Assembly (NCBI GenBank): GCA_025559845.1
Contig: CP048470.1
Coordinates: 1,044,001 to 1,108,000 of the forward strand
Length of the DNA: 64,000 bases
Origin: Agrobacterium tumefaciens
GTDB taxonomy: Bacteria; Pseudomonadota; Alphaproteobacteria; Rhizobiales; Rhizobiaceae
Reading direction: 5' to 3'
Of the stretch, positions 20,714-28,850 are shown one piece after another. The notes beneath the pieces were generated by a model, which was not told where the DNA came from, ran no database searches, and saw only the letters and a program-made list of their open reading frames with translations. The position numbers and the translations under genes were made by a program. The number at the start of each line of letters is the position of its first letter. Within the stretch, counting starts at the first letter, position 1.

Positions 20714-21311
20714 TCTGCTTATCACCGCCGGCACGGGGCCGACCGAGTGCCGGATTGCGGTCAAAGCACTTCTGGACATTCTCCAGAAAGAGGCCCGGGA
20801 TCGACATTGTCAGTGTGAGGTGAGTCTGGGAGCCACGCCGGATGCACATGGACCCAAATCTGCCCTCGTGAGCCTGGAAGGTGAACGTGCCCGGCAGTTG
20901 GCCGCAGAGTTTTGTGGAACAGTCAGGTTTCTGTTCAAGAGCCCTGTCCGCCCGGGCCACAAACGACAGAACTGGTTTGTCTCCGTACAACCAATTGACG
21001 TCAACAGTGGCACCGATGTTGAAATCGATTCCAGTGATTTACGTTTCGAAACGTTGAGGGCCGGCGGCCCAGGCGGCCAACACCAGAACACGACCGATAG
21101 CGCCGTTCGCGCGATCCACGTTCCGACCGGATTGTCAGTCATTGCCCGAAACGAGCGGTCTCAACATCGAAACAAAGCTCTTGCTGTCAAACGGTTGACA
21201 TCCCTGCTGCAACACCTTGAAGATAGGAAAACGGAGATGGCAAAGTCAGAGCGTTTCTATGCAAATCGTTCAATCGAACGCGGAAATGCCGTGAAGACTT
21301 TCAAATTGTAG
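20700..21311 (+). CDS. prfH: Peptide chain release factor homologue PrfH
   Basis: 203-residue release-factor-like protein without the codon-recognition domain of RF1/RF2. The peptidyl-tRNA hydrolysis loop reads RAGGPGGQHQNTTDSAVRA with an intact GGQ, followed by a basic C-terminal helix (NKALAVKRLTSLLQHLEDRK). Length is typical of PrfH. The start has GAAGGAGG upstream and overlaps the rtcB end, so the two are translated together. Established role from studies of the pair: PrfH frees the nascent chain on ribosomes with a damaged decoding centre so RtcB can repair the rRNA. Confidence 0.92.
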   Translation: MNDIDLLITAGTGPTECRIAVKALLDILQKEARDRHCQCEVSLGATPDAHGPKSALVSLEGERARQLAAEFCGTVRFLFKSPVRPGHKRQNWFVSVQPIDVNSGTDVEIDSSDLRFETLRAGGPGGQHQNTTDSAVRAIHVPTGLSVIARNERSQHRNKALAVKRLTSLLQHLEDRKTEMAKSERFYANRSIERGNAVKTFKL

Positions 21312-21320
21312 CCTGGAAAG

Positions 21321-21351
21321 CTGGCGCATCGGCTGATCGTCGATGCGCCAG
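21321..21351 (+). terminator. Hairpin after prfH
   Basis: Perfect 11-bp stem CTGGCGCATCG / CGATGCGCCAG with a 9-base loop, ten bases after the prfH stop. No T-run follows, so it may be a 3' stabilising hairpin or a weak terminator. Confidence 0.5.
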
Positions 21352-21733
21352 AAAGACTGTCAAAGAATGCGCAATTTGATCACGGAAGCGCGAAAAATGG
21401 CTTTACCTTCTCGTACATGCGAAACCGATCGATCGGGGCCATATTTACATAATGCGTGGTCATGGCTTCAGGCGTTTCCACATGAAACGGTGCGTCGATG
21501 GGACAAAACATCAGAAGTTAGTCAATGCTGTGCAAAAAAGAGTGCTTCATCAAGCGCTGCTGGATCGAACACAAACAGAAACGTCTGAGATAGGGCCAAT
21601 TGCCGCCAAATCAGATCGTGAGACAAATTAATGCCGCAGCCGTGACATTACACGGCCGGCGTATCCCTTGTGCGGCTCAGGCACCCCTAGGGCAGGCGGC
21701 AATGATAGGCATCGTCGTCTGAATTGACCATAT
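21352..21733. other. Region with two short minus-strand frames, possibly gene remnants
   Basis: No supported gene. Two minus-strand frames have protein-like text: 21380-21511 (43 codons, begins MFCPIDAPFHVETPEAM) and 21522-21626 (34 codons from TTG, ends FDPAALDEALFFAQH). They lie in different frames, lack ribosome sites and could be pieces of a decayed gene. Confidence 0.3.
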
Positions 21734-21970
21734 TCAGTGCTTATCGCTCTGCGGTTTCGCATCCGAATTGACTGAAGGAAGAAAGAACTCGACGTCTTCC
21801 AAAGTGTCCTCATCCAACCCGGCAATGTTCTCCAGCCAGAACGCCTTGGCGGCTGGTGGGTCGTCCTGATACTGACGCACGAACGTTTTGTCATCGTCAA
21901 TCATCACTTGCCTCGTGCCCCCGAGCCGCAGGTATTCTTCGGCGAGCCGGCGTGTCTGTGTCATTTCCAT
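21734..21970 (-). CDS. Small stress-type protein, function unknown
   Basis: 78 residues, MEMTQTRRLAEEYLRLGGTR at the start and an acidic, helix-prone C-terminus (LDEDTLEDVEFFLPS). GGGAGG lies seven bases before ATG 21970; an upstream in-frame ATG at 22069 lacks a comparable site. An EcfG-type promoter motif sits about 180 bases upstream, so it is probably part of the general stress response. Family not recognised; cytoplasmic by sequence. Confidence 0.6.
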   Translation of the reverse strand: MEMTQTRRLAEEYLRLGGTRQVMIDDDKTFVRQYQDDPPAAKAFWLENIAGLDEDTLEDVEFFLPSVNSDAKPQSDKH

Positions 21971-22145
21971 ATCAAAGCCTCCCGACAACGAATTTGGTGA
22001 CGATAATCCCTGAAGAGGGACGGAGTGCACTGGACAGGTAAGAAGCTCGTCTGCCGTTTCGTTGGCCATCAGGAGAAAACGGAAAAATCCTGATGTTCTT
22101 CGGCGCTGTCATGTCCGTTTGACACAGTGAAACTCCTGTGATGCA

Positions 22146-22170
22146 AACGCTGTGGAATAAGGATAGTTCC
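22146..22170 (-). promoter_or_regulatory. EcfG (RpoE2)-type general stress promoter
   Basis: Reading the minus strand: GGAAC (22170-22166), 16-base spacer, CGTT (22149-22146). This matches the GGAAC-N16/17-CGTT consensus of alphaproteobacterial EcfG sigma factors and points toward the small gene at 21734-21970. Confidence 0.55.
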
Positions 22171-22245
22171 TATCCAACCACATGTATCTGTCGCAGCTGC
22201 TGGGCTTAAACATGGGAAGCATATCGCACGTGCGACCTGGAAACT

Positions 22246-22767
22246 TCAGCGAGCCACCTGCCTTAGAACCGTGACCAGGCTCTCGACATCGCGCGGGCCA
22301 TTATACCTCAGGCCATTGATGAATAGGGTCGGTGTGCCGTTCACACCGCTTCTGAGACCACCTTGGAAATCATCCTCGATCTTGCGGTCGAAACGACGCG
22401 CCAGGATCTGTGCGGTGTCCGAAGAAGGAAAACCCAAAACGTCGGCATAACGGCGCAGATCTCCATCCGTCAGGGCCTGCTGGTTTTCGTAAAGAAGGTC
22501 GTGGGCCTGCCAGAAAAGTCCGTGGCTCGCCGCTATCTCGGCAAATTCGGCGGCACGCATGGCATGTGGATGCATCTCGGCCAAAGGAAAGTTGCGGAAT
22601 ACGAACAGCAGTTCGTCTCCCATAGCGCTCTGGACAGCCTTGAGAACAGGATAGGCCTCGCCGCAATAGGGGCACTCATAGTCGCCATATTCCACCAGCG
22701 TAACGGTGGCGGAGCGTGAGCCCTGGACATGGTCGTATTCATTCACGGGAATAGTGAGCCGGCTCAT
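22246..22767 (-). CDS. DsbA-like thiol oxidoreductase
   Basis: 173 residues with a thioredoxin fold of the DsbA type. The active site is ECPYCGEAYPVLK (CxxC), followed by FVFRNFPLAEMHPHAMRAAEFAE and the cis-Pro segment SGVNGTPTLFING. No signal peptide is visible, so it is likely cytoplasmic. Its start overlaps the stop of the peroxiredoxin gene by four bases (ATGA). The pairing suggests it supplies reducing power to, or works beside, that peroxiredoxin. Confidence 0.85.
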   Translation of the reverse strand: MSRLTIPVNEYDHVQGSRSATVTLVEYGDYECPYCGEAYPVLKAVQSAMGDELLFVFRNFPLAEMHPHAMRAAEFAEIAASHGLFWQAHDLLYENQQALTDGDLRRYADVLGFPSSDTAQILARRFDRKIEDDFQGGLRSGVNGTPTLFINGLRYNGPRDVESLVTVLRQVAR

Positions 22768-23273
22768 GCGTTTATCTCCTGCAGAGAAGGAACAGCAGCG
22801 ATGGCATCAAGTGCGTCAAGAATACCATCGGCACCGGGGTTGATGCCGAGAGGAGAAACGTAACTCCAGCGAATGACACCGCCGGCATCGATCACAAACA
22901 AGGCGCGTTCAGTTATTCCGTCCGCATCCCGGTAAACTCCGTAGCGGCGCGCGACCTCGCCCTTCGGTTCGAAATCGGCCAGCAATGGGAAATGCAGGTT
23001 GCGGGCTGCGGCAAATGCCGCGTGGCACCACACACCATCCACGGAAATGCCGATGAGTTGTGCGCCGCGAGCGTGAAACGCCGGAAGTGCGGCATTGTAG
23101 AGCACCATCTGGTCACCGCAGACCGGGCTCCAGTCGGCCGGATAGAAGGCCAAGATGACCGGCGCTCCCTGAAGATCCTCCAGCGCTACAGTCTGGTCCG
23201 GCGTCGAATGCAGGCGGAATGCGGGAGCGCGGTTTCCCGCCGAAAGCGCCTTGCTAGCGTTATGTTCAGACAT
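22764..23273 (-). CDS. Peroxiredoxin (AhpC/TSA-BCP type)
   Basis: 169 residues. The peroxidatic cysteine is in FYPADWSPVCGDQMVLYN (P-x3-C context), preceded by VALEDLQGAPVILAF and followed by LLADFEPKGEVARRYGVY and RALFVIDAGGVIRWSYVSP, which is standard for the family. It reduces peroxides in the cytoplasm. ATG 23273 has AGGAG upstream; reading further to 23321 adds an implausible leader. Only one obvious active-site Cys is present, so it may be a 1-Cys type recycled by the adjacent DsbA-like protein. Confidence 0.88.
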   Translation of the reverse strand: MSEHNASKALSAGNRAPAFRLHSTPDQTVALEDLQGAPVILAFYPADWSPVCGDQMVLYNAALPAFHARGAQLIGISVDGVWCHAAFAAARNLHFPLLADFEPKGEVARRYGVYRDADGITERALFVIDAGGVIRWSYVSPLGINPGADGILDALDAIAAVPSLQEINA

Positions 23274-23521
23274 GATTTCATTTCTCCTATGGCCCACATG
23301 CATGCGGGAACCTGCGGTCAAATCCGGATGATGGTTTCGGATGCCAGAGGATGCGGCTTTTCTTCGACGAGAAGCGCTTGATCCTCGGGAGCGTTCTGCA
23401 GCAAGGGAAGTTCAAGCTGGATATCCTCCATCTCAGGGAGGCTTGCGATGCCGTCTCGAAGAGCGGGATCGTCACAAGGTGTTTTCAACCGCATCGGCAG
23501 CTCCTCATCACCAGGGAAGCT

Positions 23522-23553
23522 CCGCTGCCCGCGTTTTTCTGCGCGGGCAGCGG
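23522..23553 (-). terminator. Hairpin after the alpha/beta hydrolase gene
   Basis: Perfect 12-bp stem CCGCTGCCCGCG / CGCGGGCAGCGG with an 8-base loop, 14 bases beyond the hydrolase stop. No T-run on the minus strand, but the stem is very stable. Confidence 0.5.
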
Positions 23554-23567
23554 CGCTTTTCAGATCC

Positions 23568-24548
23568 TCAAGCCTTCACGAAGGCAAGAAGGTCGGGATT
23601 GATGACATCCGCGTGGATCGTCAGCATACCGTGCGGATAGCCATTGTAGACCTTCAGCGTACCATTCTTCAGAAGCTTGACCGACAGTTCTGCGGAATCT
23701 GCAATCGGCACGACCTGGTCGTCGTCGCCGTGCAAGACGAGCGTGGGTACAGTGATTGCCTTGAGATCGTCGGTCTGGTCGGTTTCGGAGAAAGCCTTGA
23801 CGCCATCATAGTGAGCCTTGGCGCTGCCCATCATGCCCTGTCGCCACCAGTTCTGGATCACACCGGGATAGACCTTGGCGTCCGGACGGTTAAAACCGTA
23901 GAACGGGCCGGCCGGCACATCGACGAAAAACTGGGCCCGGTTGTCAGCGACCCCCTTGCGGAAACCGTCAAACACTTCGATCGGCAAACCGCCTGGGTTA
24001 GAGGCGGTTTTCAGCATCAGCGGAGGAACGGCAGACACCAGCACAGCCTTTGCCACGCGTCCCTGAGGCTGGCCAAATTTGGCGACGTAGCGTGCGACTT
24101 CGCCGCCACCCGTCGAGTGGCCAATATGAACGGCATTCCTGAGGTTCAGGTGCTCGAAGACAGCTGCGGCATCAGCTGCATAGTGGTCCATATCATGACC
24201 GTCGGAGACCTGCTGTGAACGGCCATGACCCCGGCGGTCATGGGCAACGACACGATAACCGTTCTGAATAAAAAACAGCATCTGGGCATCCCAGTCGTCG
24301 GACGACAGTGGCCAGCCGTGATGGAAAACGATCGGCTGGGCATCCTTCGGACCCCAATCCTTGTAGAAAATCTCTACGCCGTCTTTGGTTTTTACGAATG
24401 ATCCGGTCATGGGAAATACTCCTTCGTTCGGTGTTTGGGTGTTTTTTGAAAAAGCGAGCGACGGCACGGTCATCGCGGTGGAAAGGACGGCACCGGCCAG
24501 AAGGACATGCCGTCTGGAAATTGCCAGTTCGATTGGGTTTTCGATCAT
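23568..24548 (-). CDS. Alpha/beta hydrolase, cofactor-free haloperoxidase/arylesterase type, Tat-like leader
   Basis: 326 residues. The N-terminus has a twin-arginine-like leader ([23 protein letters not shown]). The hydrolase core shows [15 protein letters not shown] (oxyanion His-Gly), nucleophile elbow [10 protein letters not shown] (Ser), a late Asp in [10 protein letters not shown] and the catalytic His in GYPHGML. This is the usual non-haem chloroperoxidase/esterase group. A close paralogue is encoded at 49569-50555. It follows dps with a 1-base gap, so the two are probably cotranscribed, pointing to an oxidative-stress setting. Natural substrate unknown. Confidence 0.85.
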   Translation of the reverse strand: MIENPIELAISRRHVLLAGAVLSTAMTVPSLAFSKNTQTPNEGVFPMTGSFVKTKDGVEIFYKDWGPKDAQPIVFHHGWPLSSDDWDAQMLFFIQNGYRVVAHDRRGHGRSQQVSDGHDMDHYAADAAAVFEHLNLRNAVHIGHSTGGGEVARYVAKFGQPQGRVAKAVLVSAVPPLMLKTASNPGGLPIEVFDGFRKGVADNRAQFFVDVPAGPFYGFNRPDAKVYPGVIQNWWRQGMMGSAKAHYDGVKAFSETDQTDDLKAITVPTLVLHGDDDQVVPIADSAELSVKLLKNGTLKVYNGYPHGMLTIHADVINPDLLAFVKA

Positions 24549-24549
24549 C

Positions 24550-25068
24550 TCACCGCTCACGGCGCGTCGTCTCGAACAGGAACCAGGTGCGACGCTCTGT
24601 CTCGTCGATCCAGTTTTCAATCAGGCTGGTCGTGGCGTGATCATTGTGTTCCGACGTCAGTGTGTGCGTCTGCCGCAGGATCGCTGTCAGTTGCTTGTTA
24701 TCCTCACGAAGCTCGGCCAGCATGTCCTCCGGCGAGACAAATTCGGCATCGTTATCCAGAATGCGCTGAAGGCGCCCGATATGGCCGATCGAACGGATGG
24801 TCGTGCCGCCAATTTTGCGGGCACGTTCGGCAACGTCGTCCGTCATCGCGAAAATCTGCGCGCCCTGCTCATCGAGCAACGTGTGGTAATCGCGAAAATG
24901 CGGTCCGGAAACATGCCAGTGAAAATTCTTGGTCTTGAGGTAGAGCGTGAAAACATCCGCCAGCAGCGCGGTCAGCGCAGCGGAGATTTCCCGGGTCGCA
25001 TCAGCGCCGAGATCGGTTGGCGTTGCCAGTGGAAGCTTGCGGTGTCTGGTAGCTGTGATCGTGTCCAT
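24550..25068 (-). CDS. dps: Dps-type ferritin
   Basis: 172 residues with the Dps ferroxidase pattern: [24 protein letters not shown] (intersubunit His, Asp and Glu ligands) and helices containing [14 protein letters not shown] and LREDNKQL. The N-terminus has a basic stretch (RHRKLP) that could touch DNA. Dps forms a dodecamer that stores iron and shields DNA from peroxide. AGGAGAAAGATC precedes ATG 25068. The 16-bp regulon box at 25191-25206 lies upstream but lacks a matching -10 in this direction. Confidence 0.93.
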   Translation of the reverse strand: MDTITATRHRKLPLATPTDLGADATREISAALTALLADVFTLYLKTKNFHWHVSGPHFRDYHTLLDEQGAQIFAMTDDVAERARKIGGTTIRSIGHIGRLQRILDNDAEFVSPEDMLAELREDNKQLTAILRQTHTLTSEHNDHATTSLIENWIDETERRTWFLFETTRRER

Positions 25069-25190
25069 GATCTTTCTCCTTTGAGCAAATGACGGCTCGT
25101 TGCTGAGCGCTCATGTTGCTGCTGTCTGATCTGCCTGAAGGATAGGTAGAAGCAGGGGTCCGGAGAAATCGGCTGCTGGTACAGTCGATC

Positions 25191-25235
25191 CGATACCTAA
25201 GTGTAGTTTCGACAAATCCCGGCACGGCGTAGCTT
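25191..25235 (+). promoter_or_regulatory. Regulon box a and -10 for the candidate small RNA
   Basis: Box CGATACCTAAGTGTAG (25191-25206), 23 bases, then TAGCTT (25230-25235). The same box-23-hexamer layout precedes five other transcripts up to 34840. Predicted transcription start is about 25242, one base before the first hairpin of the candidate RNA. Confidence 0.65.
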
Positions 25236-25241
25236 TTGGTC

Positions 25242-25374
25242 ATCGCCTCCCCCTCGAAGGCGACTGGCTCGTCAAAGCCAACAACTCCGGTGTCCCTCCC
25301 CTCCTCCGGAGCCGCGGATCATCCCCTCGATCCGCCAAGGCCGTCTTCCGCCGCCCGGAGACGGCCTTTTTTTT
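25242..25374 (+). ncRNA. Candidate trans-acting small RNA with C/U-rich loops
   Basis: About 133 nt made of five consecutive perfect hairpins: TCGCCT/AGGCGA (25243-25263, loop CCCCCTCGA), TGGCT/AGCCA (25265-25280), CTCCGG/CCGGAG (25285-25311, loop TGTCCCTCCCCTCCT), GCGGATC/GATCCGC (25314-25335, loop ATCCCCTC) and terminator AAGGCCGTCT/AGACGGCCTT (25337-25368) ending in eight T. Three loops are C/U-rich and complementary to Shine-Dalgarno sequences. Design resembles alphaproteobacterial anti-SD-loop RNAs (alpha-r14, CcsR types), but I cannot show homology. Expression is inferred from the promoter and terminator; the region has no credible protein. Confidence 0.65.
25337..25374 (+). terminator. 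Rho-independent terminator of the candidate small RNA
   Basis: Perfect 10-bp outer stem AAGGCCGTCT / AGACGGCCTT, further pairing inside, and a run of eight T at 25367-25374. The strongest plus-strand terminator seen here; no protein gene ends before it. Confidence 0.85.
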
Positions 25375-25404
25375 CGCCTCGAGAACCTGCGAAAAACTGG
25401 CAAC

Positions 25405-25449
25405 CTATGCTTGGGTATTATGTTTACCCCGCGCGATCGCAGCTATTTT
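25405..25449 (+). promoter_or_regulatory. Regulon box b and -10 of the YdeP-like gene
   Basis: Box CTATGCTTGGGTATTA (25405-25420), 23 bases, TATTTT (25444-25449). Predicted start about 25456, after the TTG at 25448, which supports ATG 25502 as the true translation start. Confidence 0.65.
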
Positions 25450-25501
25450 GAGCGCGCAGAAACCCCGCTCAACACCGGTGAAGCTTCAAGGAGTTGCAGA
25501 G

Positions 25502-27796
25502 ATGGAAGATCAACGCCCGGAAGGTATCGAACAATATGATCAACCCGCCGGTGGCTGGGGAGCGCTGAAAGCTGTCGCCAAGACGCTCGCGCACCAGCAA
25601 ATCGTCGCGCAGGGTACGATGACATTACTGAAGGCGAACCAGCCTGAAGGTTTTGACTGTCCTGGCTGCGCATGGCCTGATCCAAAACACACCTCATCCT
25701 TCGAGTTTTGTGAAAACGGCGCCAAGGCCATTACATGGGAATCCACCGCCAAACGATCGGGACCGGAATTCTTCGAACAGCACAGCGTTTCCGAACTGTG
25801 GGAATGGACCGATCACAATCTGGAGGATGCCGGCCGCCTCACCGTTCCGATGCGGTACAACGCCGAAACCGATCGCTACGAGCAGATTGACTGGAATGAT
25901 GCTTTCAGCCTGATCGCCCAGGAGCTCAACAAGCTCGACAGCCCGGATGAAGCCGAATTTTACACATCTGGCCGCGCCTCCAACGAAGCAGCGTTTCTCT
26001 ACCAGCTTTTTGTCCGCGCTTATGGCACGAACAATTTTCCGGACTGTTCCAACATGTGCCATGAAGCGACCAGTGTCGGCCTGCCAAAATCGATTGGCGT
26101 CGGCAAGGGCACCGTCACGCTGGAGGATTTTGACCACGCCGATGCCATCTTCAGCTTCGGTCACAACCCTGGCACCAATCATCCGCGCATGATGACGACG
26201 TTGCACAATGCTGCCCGGCGGGGCGTGCCGATCGTCGTCTTCAACCCGCTGAAGGAAAGGGCGCTGGAACGGTTTGCCGCCCCGCAGGACCCGGTAGAGA
26301 TGGCCACACTGTCTTCCACGCAAATCGCCTCCGCCTACCATCAGGTTCGCACCGGCGGCGATCTGGCCGCCCTCAAAGGCATTATGAAAGCGGTGTTCGA
26401 CATGGATGCCGAAAGCCTGGCAGCAGGTGGCGAGGGTGTCCTCGACCGTGCCTTCATTGCAGAACACACAGCAGGCTTCGAAGCGCTTCACACCGATATC
26501 GACAACACGTCCTGGGAAACGATCTGCTCCGTCAGCGGGTTGACGAAAGAGGCGCTCGAAAGCGTTGCCCGGATTTACGCAAATGCCTCCAATGTCATCA
26601 TCTGTTACGGCATGGGCATCACCCAGCACGCCAAGGGCACAGGCAACGTGCAGCAGATTGCCAATCTCCTCATGCTTCGTGGCAATGTGGGCCGCGAGGG
26701 TGCCGGAATAGCTCCGATCCGTGGCCACTCCAACGTGCAGGGAGACCGAACCGTCGGCATTACCGAAATTCCCAACAAGGCGCTGCTCGATGGAATGGAG
26801 CGCGCTTTCGGCTTCAGACCCTCCGGGGAAAAAGGCCATAACGCCATTGAATCCATCGAAGCGATCGCGGCTGGAAAATCGAAAGCGCTGATCTGCCTTG
26901 GCGGAAACCTCGCCGTTGCCATGTCCGACCCGGGTGTGACATTTGCGGGCATGCGCAGGCTTGATCTTGCTGTCCATATCGCAACAAAACTCAATCGCTC
27001 ACATCTGCTGACCGCCAGAACCTCCATCATCCTGCCATGCCTCGGACGCACAGACCTCGACACGCAGGCTTCGGGACCACAGGCCGTCACCGTCGAAGAT
27101 TCCATGTCAATGGTTCATGCGTCGCGCGGTTTTCTCAACCCGCCAGGGGAACTGCTGAAGTCCGAACCGGCCATCATTGCCGGCATTGCCAGGGCAACGC
27201 TTGGCAACCGCCACGGCATCGACTGGGATTGGCTGATCGCAGACTACGATCGCATTCGTGACAAGATCGAAGAGGTGTTCCCCGACTTCCGTGATTTCAA
27301 CAGGAGGGTGCGGGTGCGGGGAGGCTTCCGCCTTGATGTCGCCGCTTCCTTTCGTCGCTGGAACACGCAAAGCGGCAAGGCGAACTTTCTGATCTCAGCC
27401 GGGCTCGACGAAGATCCAAGGATCGGCAATCCCGATGCGCTTGTGCTGACGACAATCCGCAGCCATGACCAATACAACACGACGATCTATGGCATGGACG
27501 ATCGCTATCGCGGCGTGTTCGGTCGCCGCGATGTTATCTTCATGAACAAGGACGACCTTGCAACGCGCGGCCTGAAGGACGGAGACAGGATCGATATTCA
27601 TGGCCTCGTCGCAGATGACACCGGAAAACATCTCGTACAGGGCTTTACCGCTATTGCCTACGACATCCCCAGGGGGTCGGCTGCTGGGTATTATCCCGAG
27701 ATGAACGCCGTCGTCGCGCTCAGCCATTACGACCGGCTGTCCGGCACACCTTCCTACAAGGGTGTCCCGGTCACCGTGACTGCGGCAAGCGATTGA
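25502..27796 (+). CDS. FdhF/YdeP-family molybdopterin oxidoreductase
   Basis: 764 residues of the bis-MGD oxidoreductase superfamily, YdeP-like branch related to formate dehydrogenase H. Visible features: a Cys-containing segment FDCPGCAWPDPKHTSSFEFC, FYTSGRASNEAAFLYQLF, NMCHEATSVGL at the Mo-ligand region, NVGREGAGIAPIRGHSNVQG and a C-terminal MGD-binding part (LTTIRSHDQYNTTIYGMDDRYRG). YdeP is linked to acid resistance in enterics; relatives may oxidise formate. ATG 25502 has AAGGAG upstream. A formate/nitrite channel gene follows, and an oxalate decarboxylase that makes formate shares the promoter box. Confidence 0.88.
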   Translation: MEDQRPEGIEQYDQPAGGWGALKAVAKTLAHQQIVAQGTMTLLKANQPEGFDCPGCAWPDPKHTSSFEFCENGAKAITWESTAKRSGPEFFEQHSVSELWEWTDHNLEDAGRLTVPMRYNAETDRYEQIDWNDAFSLIAQELNKLDSPDEAEFYTSGRASNEAAFLYQLFVRAYGTNNFPDCSNMCHEATSVGLPKSIGVGKGTVTLEDFDHADAIFSFGHNPGTNHPRMMTTLHNAARRGVPIVVFNPLKERALERFAAPQDPVEMATLSSTQIASAYHQVRTGGDLAALKGIMKAVFDMDAESLAAGGEGVLDRAFIAEHTAGFEALHTDIDNTSWETICSVSGLTKEALESVARIYANASNVIICYGMGITQHAKGTGNVQQIANLLMLRGNVGREGAGIAPIRGHSNVQGDRTVGITEIPNKALLDGMERAFGFRPSGEKGHNAIESIEAIAAGKSKALICLGGNLAVAMSDPGVTFAGMRRLDLAVHIATKLNRSHLLTARTSIILPCLGRTDLDTQASGPQAVTVEDSMSMVHASRGFLNPPGELLKSEPAIIAGIARATLGNRHGIDWDWLIADYDRIRDKIEEVFPDFRDFNRRVRVRGGFRLDVAASFRRWNTQSGKANFLISAGLDEDPRIGNPDALVLTTIRSHDQYNTTIYGMDDRYRGVFGRRDVIFMNKDDLATRGLKDGDRIDIHGLVADDTGKHLVQGFTAIAYDIPRGSAAGYYPEMNAVVALSHYDRLSGTPSYKGVPVTVTAASD

Positions 27797-27831
27797 CATA
27801 TCGGATTGTTCACCGGCCCCCGTTTCAACTC

Positions 27832-27861
27832 GAAACCCTGTCGCGATGGTGACGGGGTTTC
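27832..27861 (+). terminator. Hairpin after the YdeP-like gene
   Basis: GAAACCCTGTC / GACGGGGTTTC, 11-bp stem with one G-T wobble and an 8-base loop, 35 bases after the stop. The T-run is poor. Confidence 0.5.
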
Positions 27862-27913
27862 ATTCGTTGGTGTCTCGCCATCTCCCGCAAACCTGTCCAT
27901 TCCGATGGCCCAA

Positions 27914-27958
27914 CTACACCTTGGTATGATTCAGCCCGTGAAATCGAGAGACTAGCCT
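27914..27958 (+). promoter_or_regulatory. Regulon box c and -10 of the channel-efflux operon
   Basis: Box CTACACCTTGGTATGA (27914-27929), 23 bases, TAGCCT (27953-27958). Predicted start about 27965, before ATG 28012. Confidence 0.65.
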
Positions 27959-28011
27959 GATCGCATCAAAAACGTGGCCGATCTTCAGGCGGTCAGATGC
28001 GAGGTTTTGTC

Positions 28012-28845
28012 ATGTACGAGGATTCCATAACAGGTTTCGCCGAGTCGGGTGCCCATAAGGCGCAAGTGGTAAGAAAACAGCTTTTCGCCTTTCTTACGGG
28101 CGCGGCCATGGCCGGTGCCTATATCGGTTTCGGCGATATCCTGATGTTCACCGTCAGTGCTCACGTCGATCCCGCCTGGAGCCATCTGGTGATGGGAGCG
28201 GTCTTTTCCTCCGCGCTGACAATCGTGGTCTTTGCCGGTTCGGAACTGTTCACGGGAACGGCAATGTATATGCCTCTCGCGTTCCTGATGGGGCGATCGG
28301 GCATTGCAGACGTGTTCCTCGTCTGGTGCAGCGCATGGCTCGGCAATCTCGTCGGCGCGGTTCTTCTTGCCGCCCTGTTCCACATGGCAGGTGGCGGCGT
28401 GTTGCTCGGCGATGGCAGTGCGGCGTTTTTCGCAGCCGTTTCCGCCAAGATGTCTGCCGGATCGACCGAGCTTTTCGCCCGTGGCATCCTCTGCAACTGG
28501 CTGGTCTGTCTGGCAATCTGGATGGCAGGACGCACCGAAAATGCAGCAGCAAAGATCATGCTGATCTTCTGGCCGATTACCATATTTGTGGCCGCCGGCT
28601 ACGAACACTCCGTGGCCAACATGTTCACATTCTCGATGGCATTGTTGGGCGAACATCCCGCCAATGTCACGATTTCCGGTGCAGTACATAACCTTGTCTG
28701 GGTCACGCTCGGCAACCTCGTCGGTGGCTCCGTCTTCATGGCGCTCGGTTACTGGGTGCAGTTCCGCAGCAGTGGTCACGTGTCCTTTGTTCCTGTGCCC
28801 GCAGCACTTGGCGATAAAGCCCGCGCGGGCCGCAACAAGGCGTAA
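28012..28845 (+). CDS. Formate/nitrite transporter family channel (FocA/NirC)
   Basis: 277 residues with six membrane spans and FNT-family text: GAYIGFGDILMFTV, AGSELFTGTAMYMPLA (the family NTxTG-like region appears here as LFTGTAM), WLGNLVGAVLLAALF, ARGILCNWLVCLAIWMA and GNLVGGSVFMALGYW. FNT channels are pentamers passing formate, nitrite or similar small anions across the inner membrane. GAGG precedes ATG 28012. It heads an operon with the pump genes 28851-31537. Formate is favoured because of the neighbouring YdeP-like enzyme and the oxalate decarboxylase. Confidence 0.88.
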   Translation: MYEDSITGFAESGAHKAQVVRKQLFAFLTGAAMAGAYIGFGDILMFTVSAHVDPAWSHLVMGAVFSSALTIVVFAGSELFTGTAMYMPLAFLMGRSGIADVFLVWCSAWLGNLVGAVLLAALFHMAGGGVLLGDGSAAFFAAVSAKMSAGSTELFARGILCNWLVCLAIWMAGRTENAAAKIMLIFWPITIFVAAGYEHSVANMFTFSMALLGEHPANVTISGAVHNLVWVTLGNLVGGSVFMALGYWVQFRSSGHVSFVPVPAALGDKARAGRNKA

Positions 28846-28850
28846 CGTCG

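Noticed and set aside
18298..21351. tRNA-Ser as attachment site of an island carrying rtcB-prfH
   Set aside because: No integrase gene and no repeated tRNA 3' end found downstream in the window.
22174..22213. A seventh copy of the 16-bp regulon box (CCAACCACATGTATCT)
   Set aside because: Only the GTAT half fits and no -10 lies 23 bases on; no plus-strand gene follows.
25162..25206. Box a also driving dps on the minus strand with the same 23-base spacing
   Set aside because: The hexamer at the expected place (TTCTCC) is not a -10; dps may still be influenced, but not by the same layout.
25236..25451. 71-codon frame over the candidate small RNA
   Set aside because: Runs through a strong terminator and five hairpins; Pro/Ser-rich text caused by C-rich loops.
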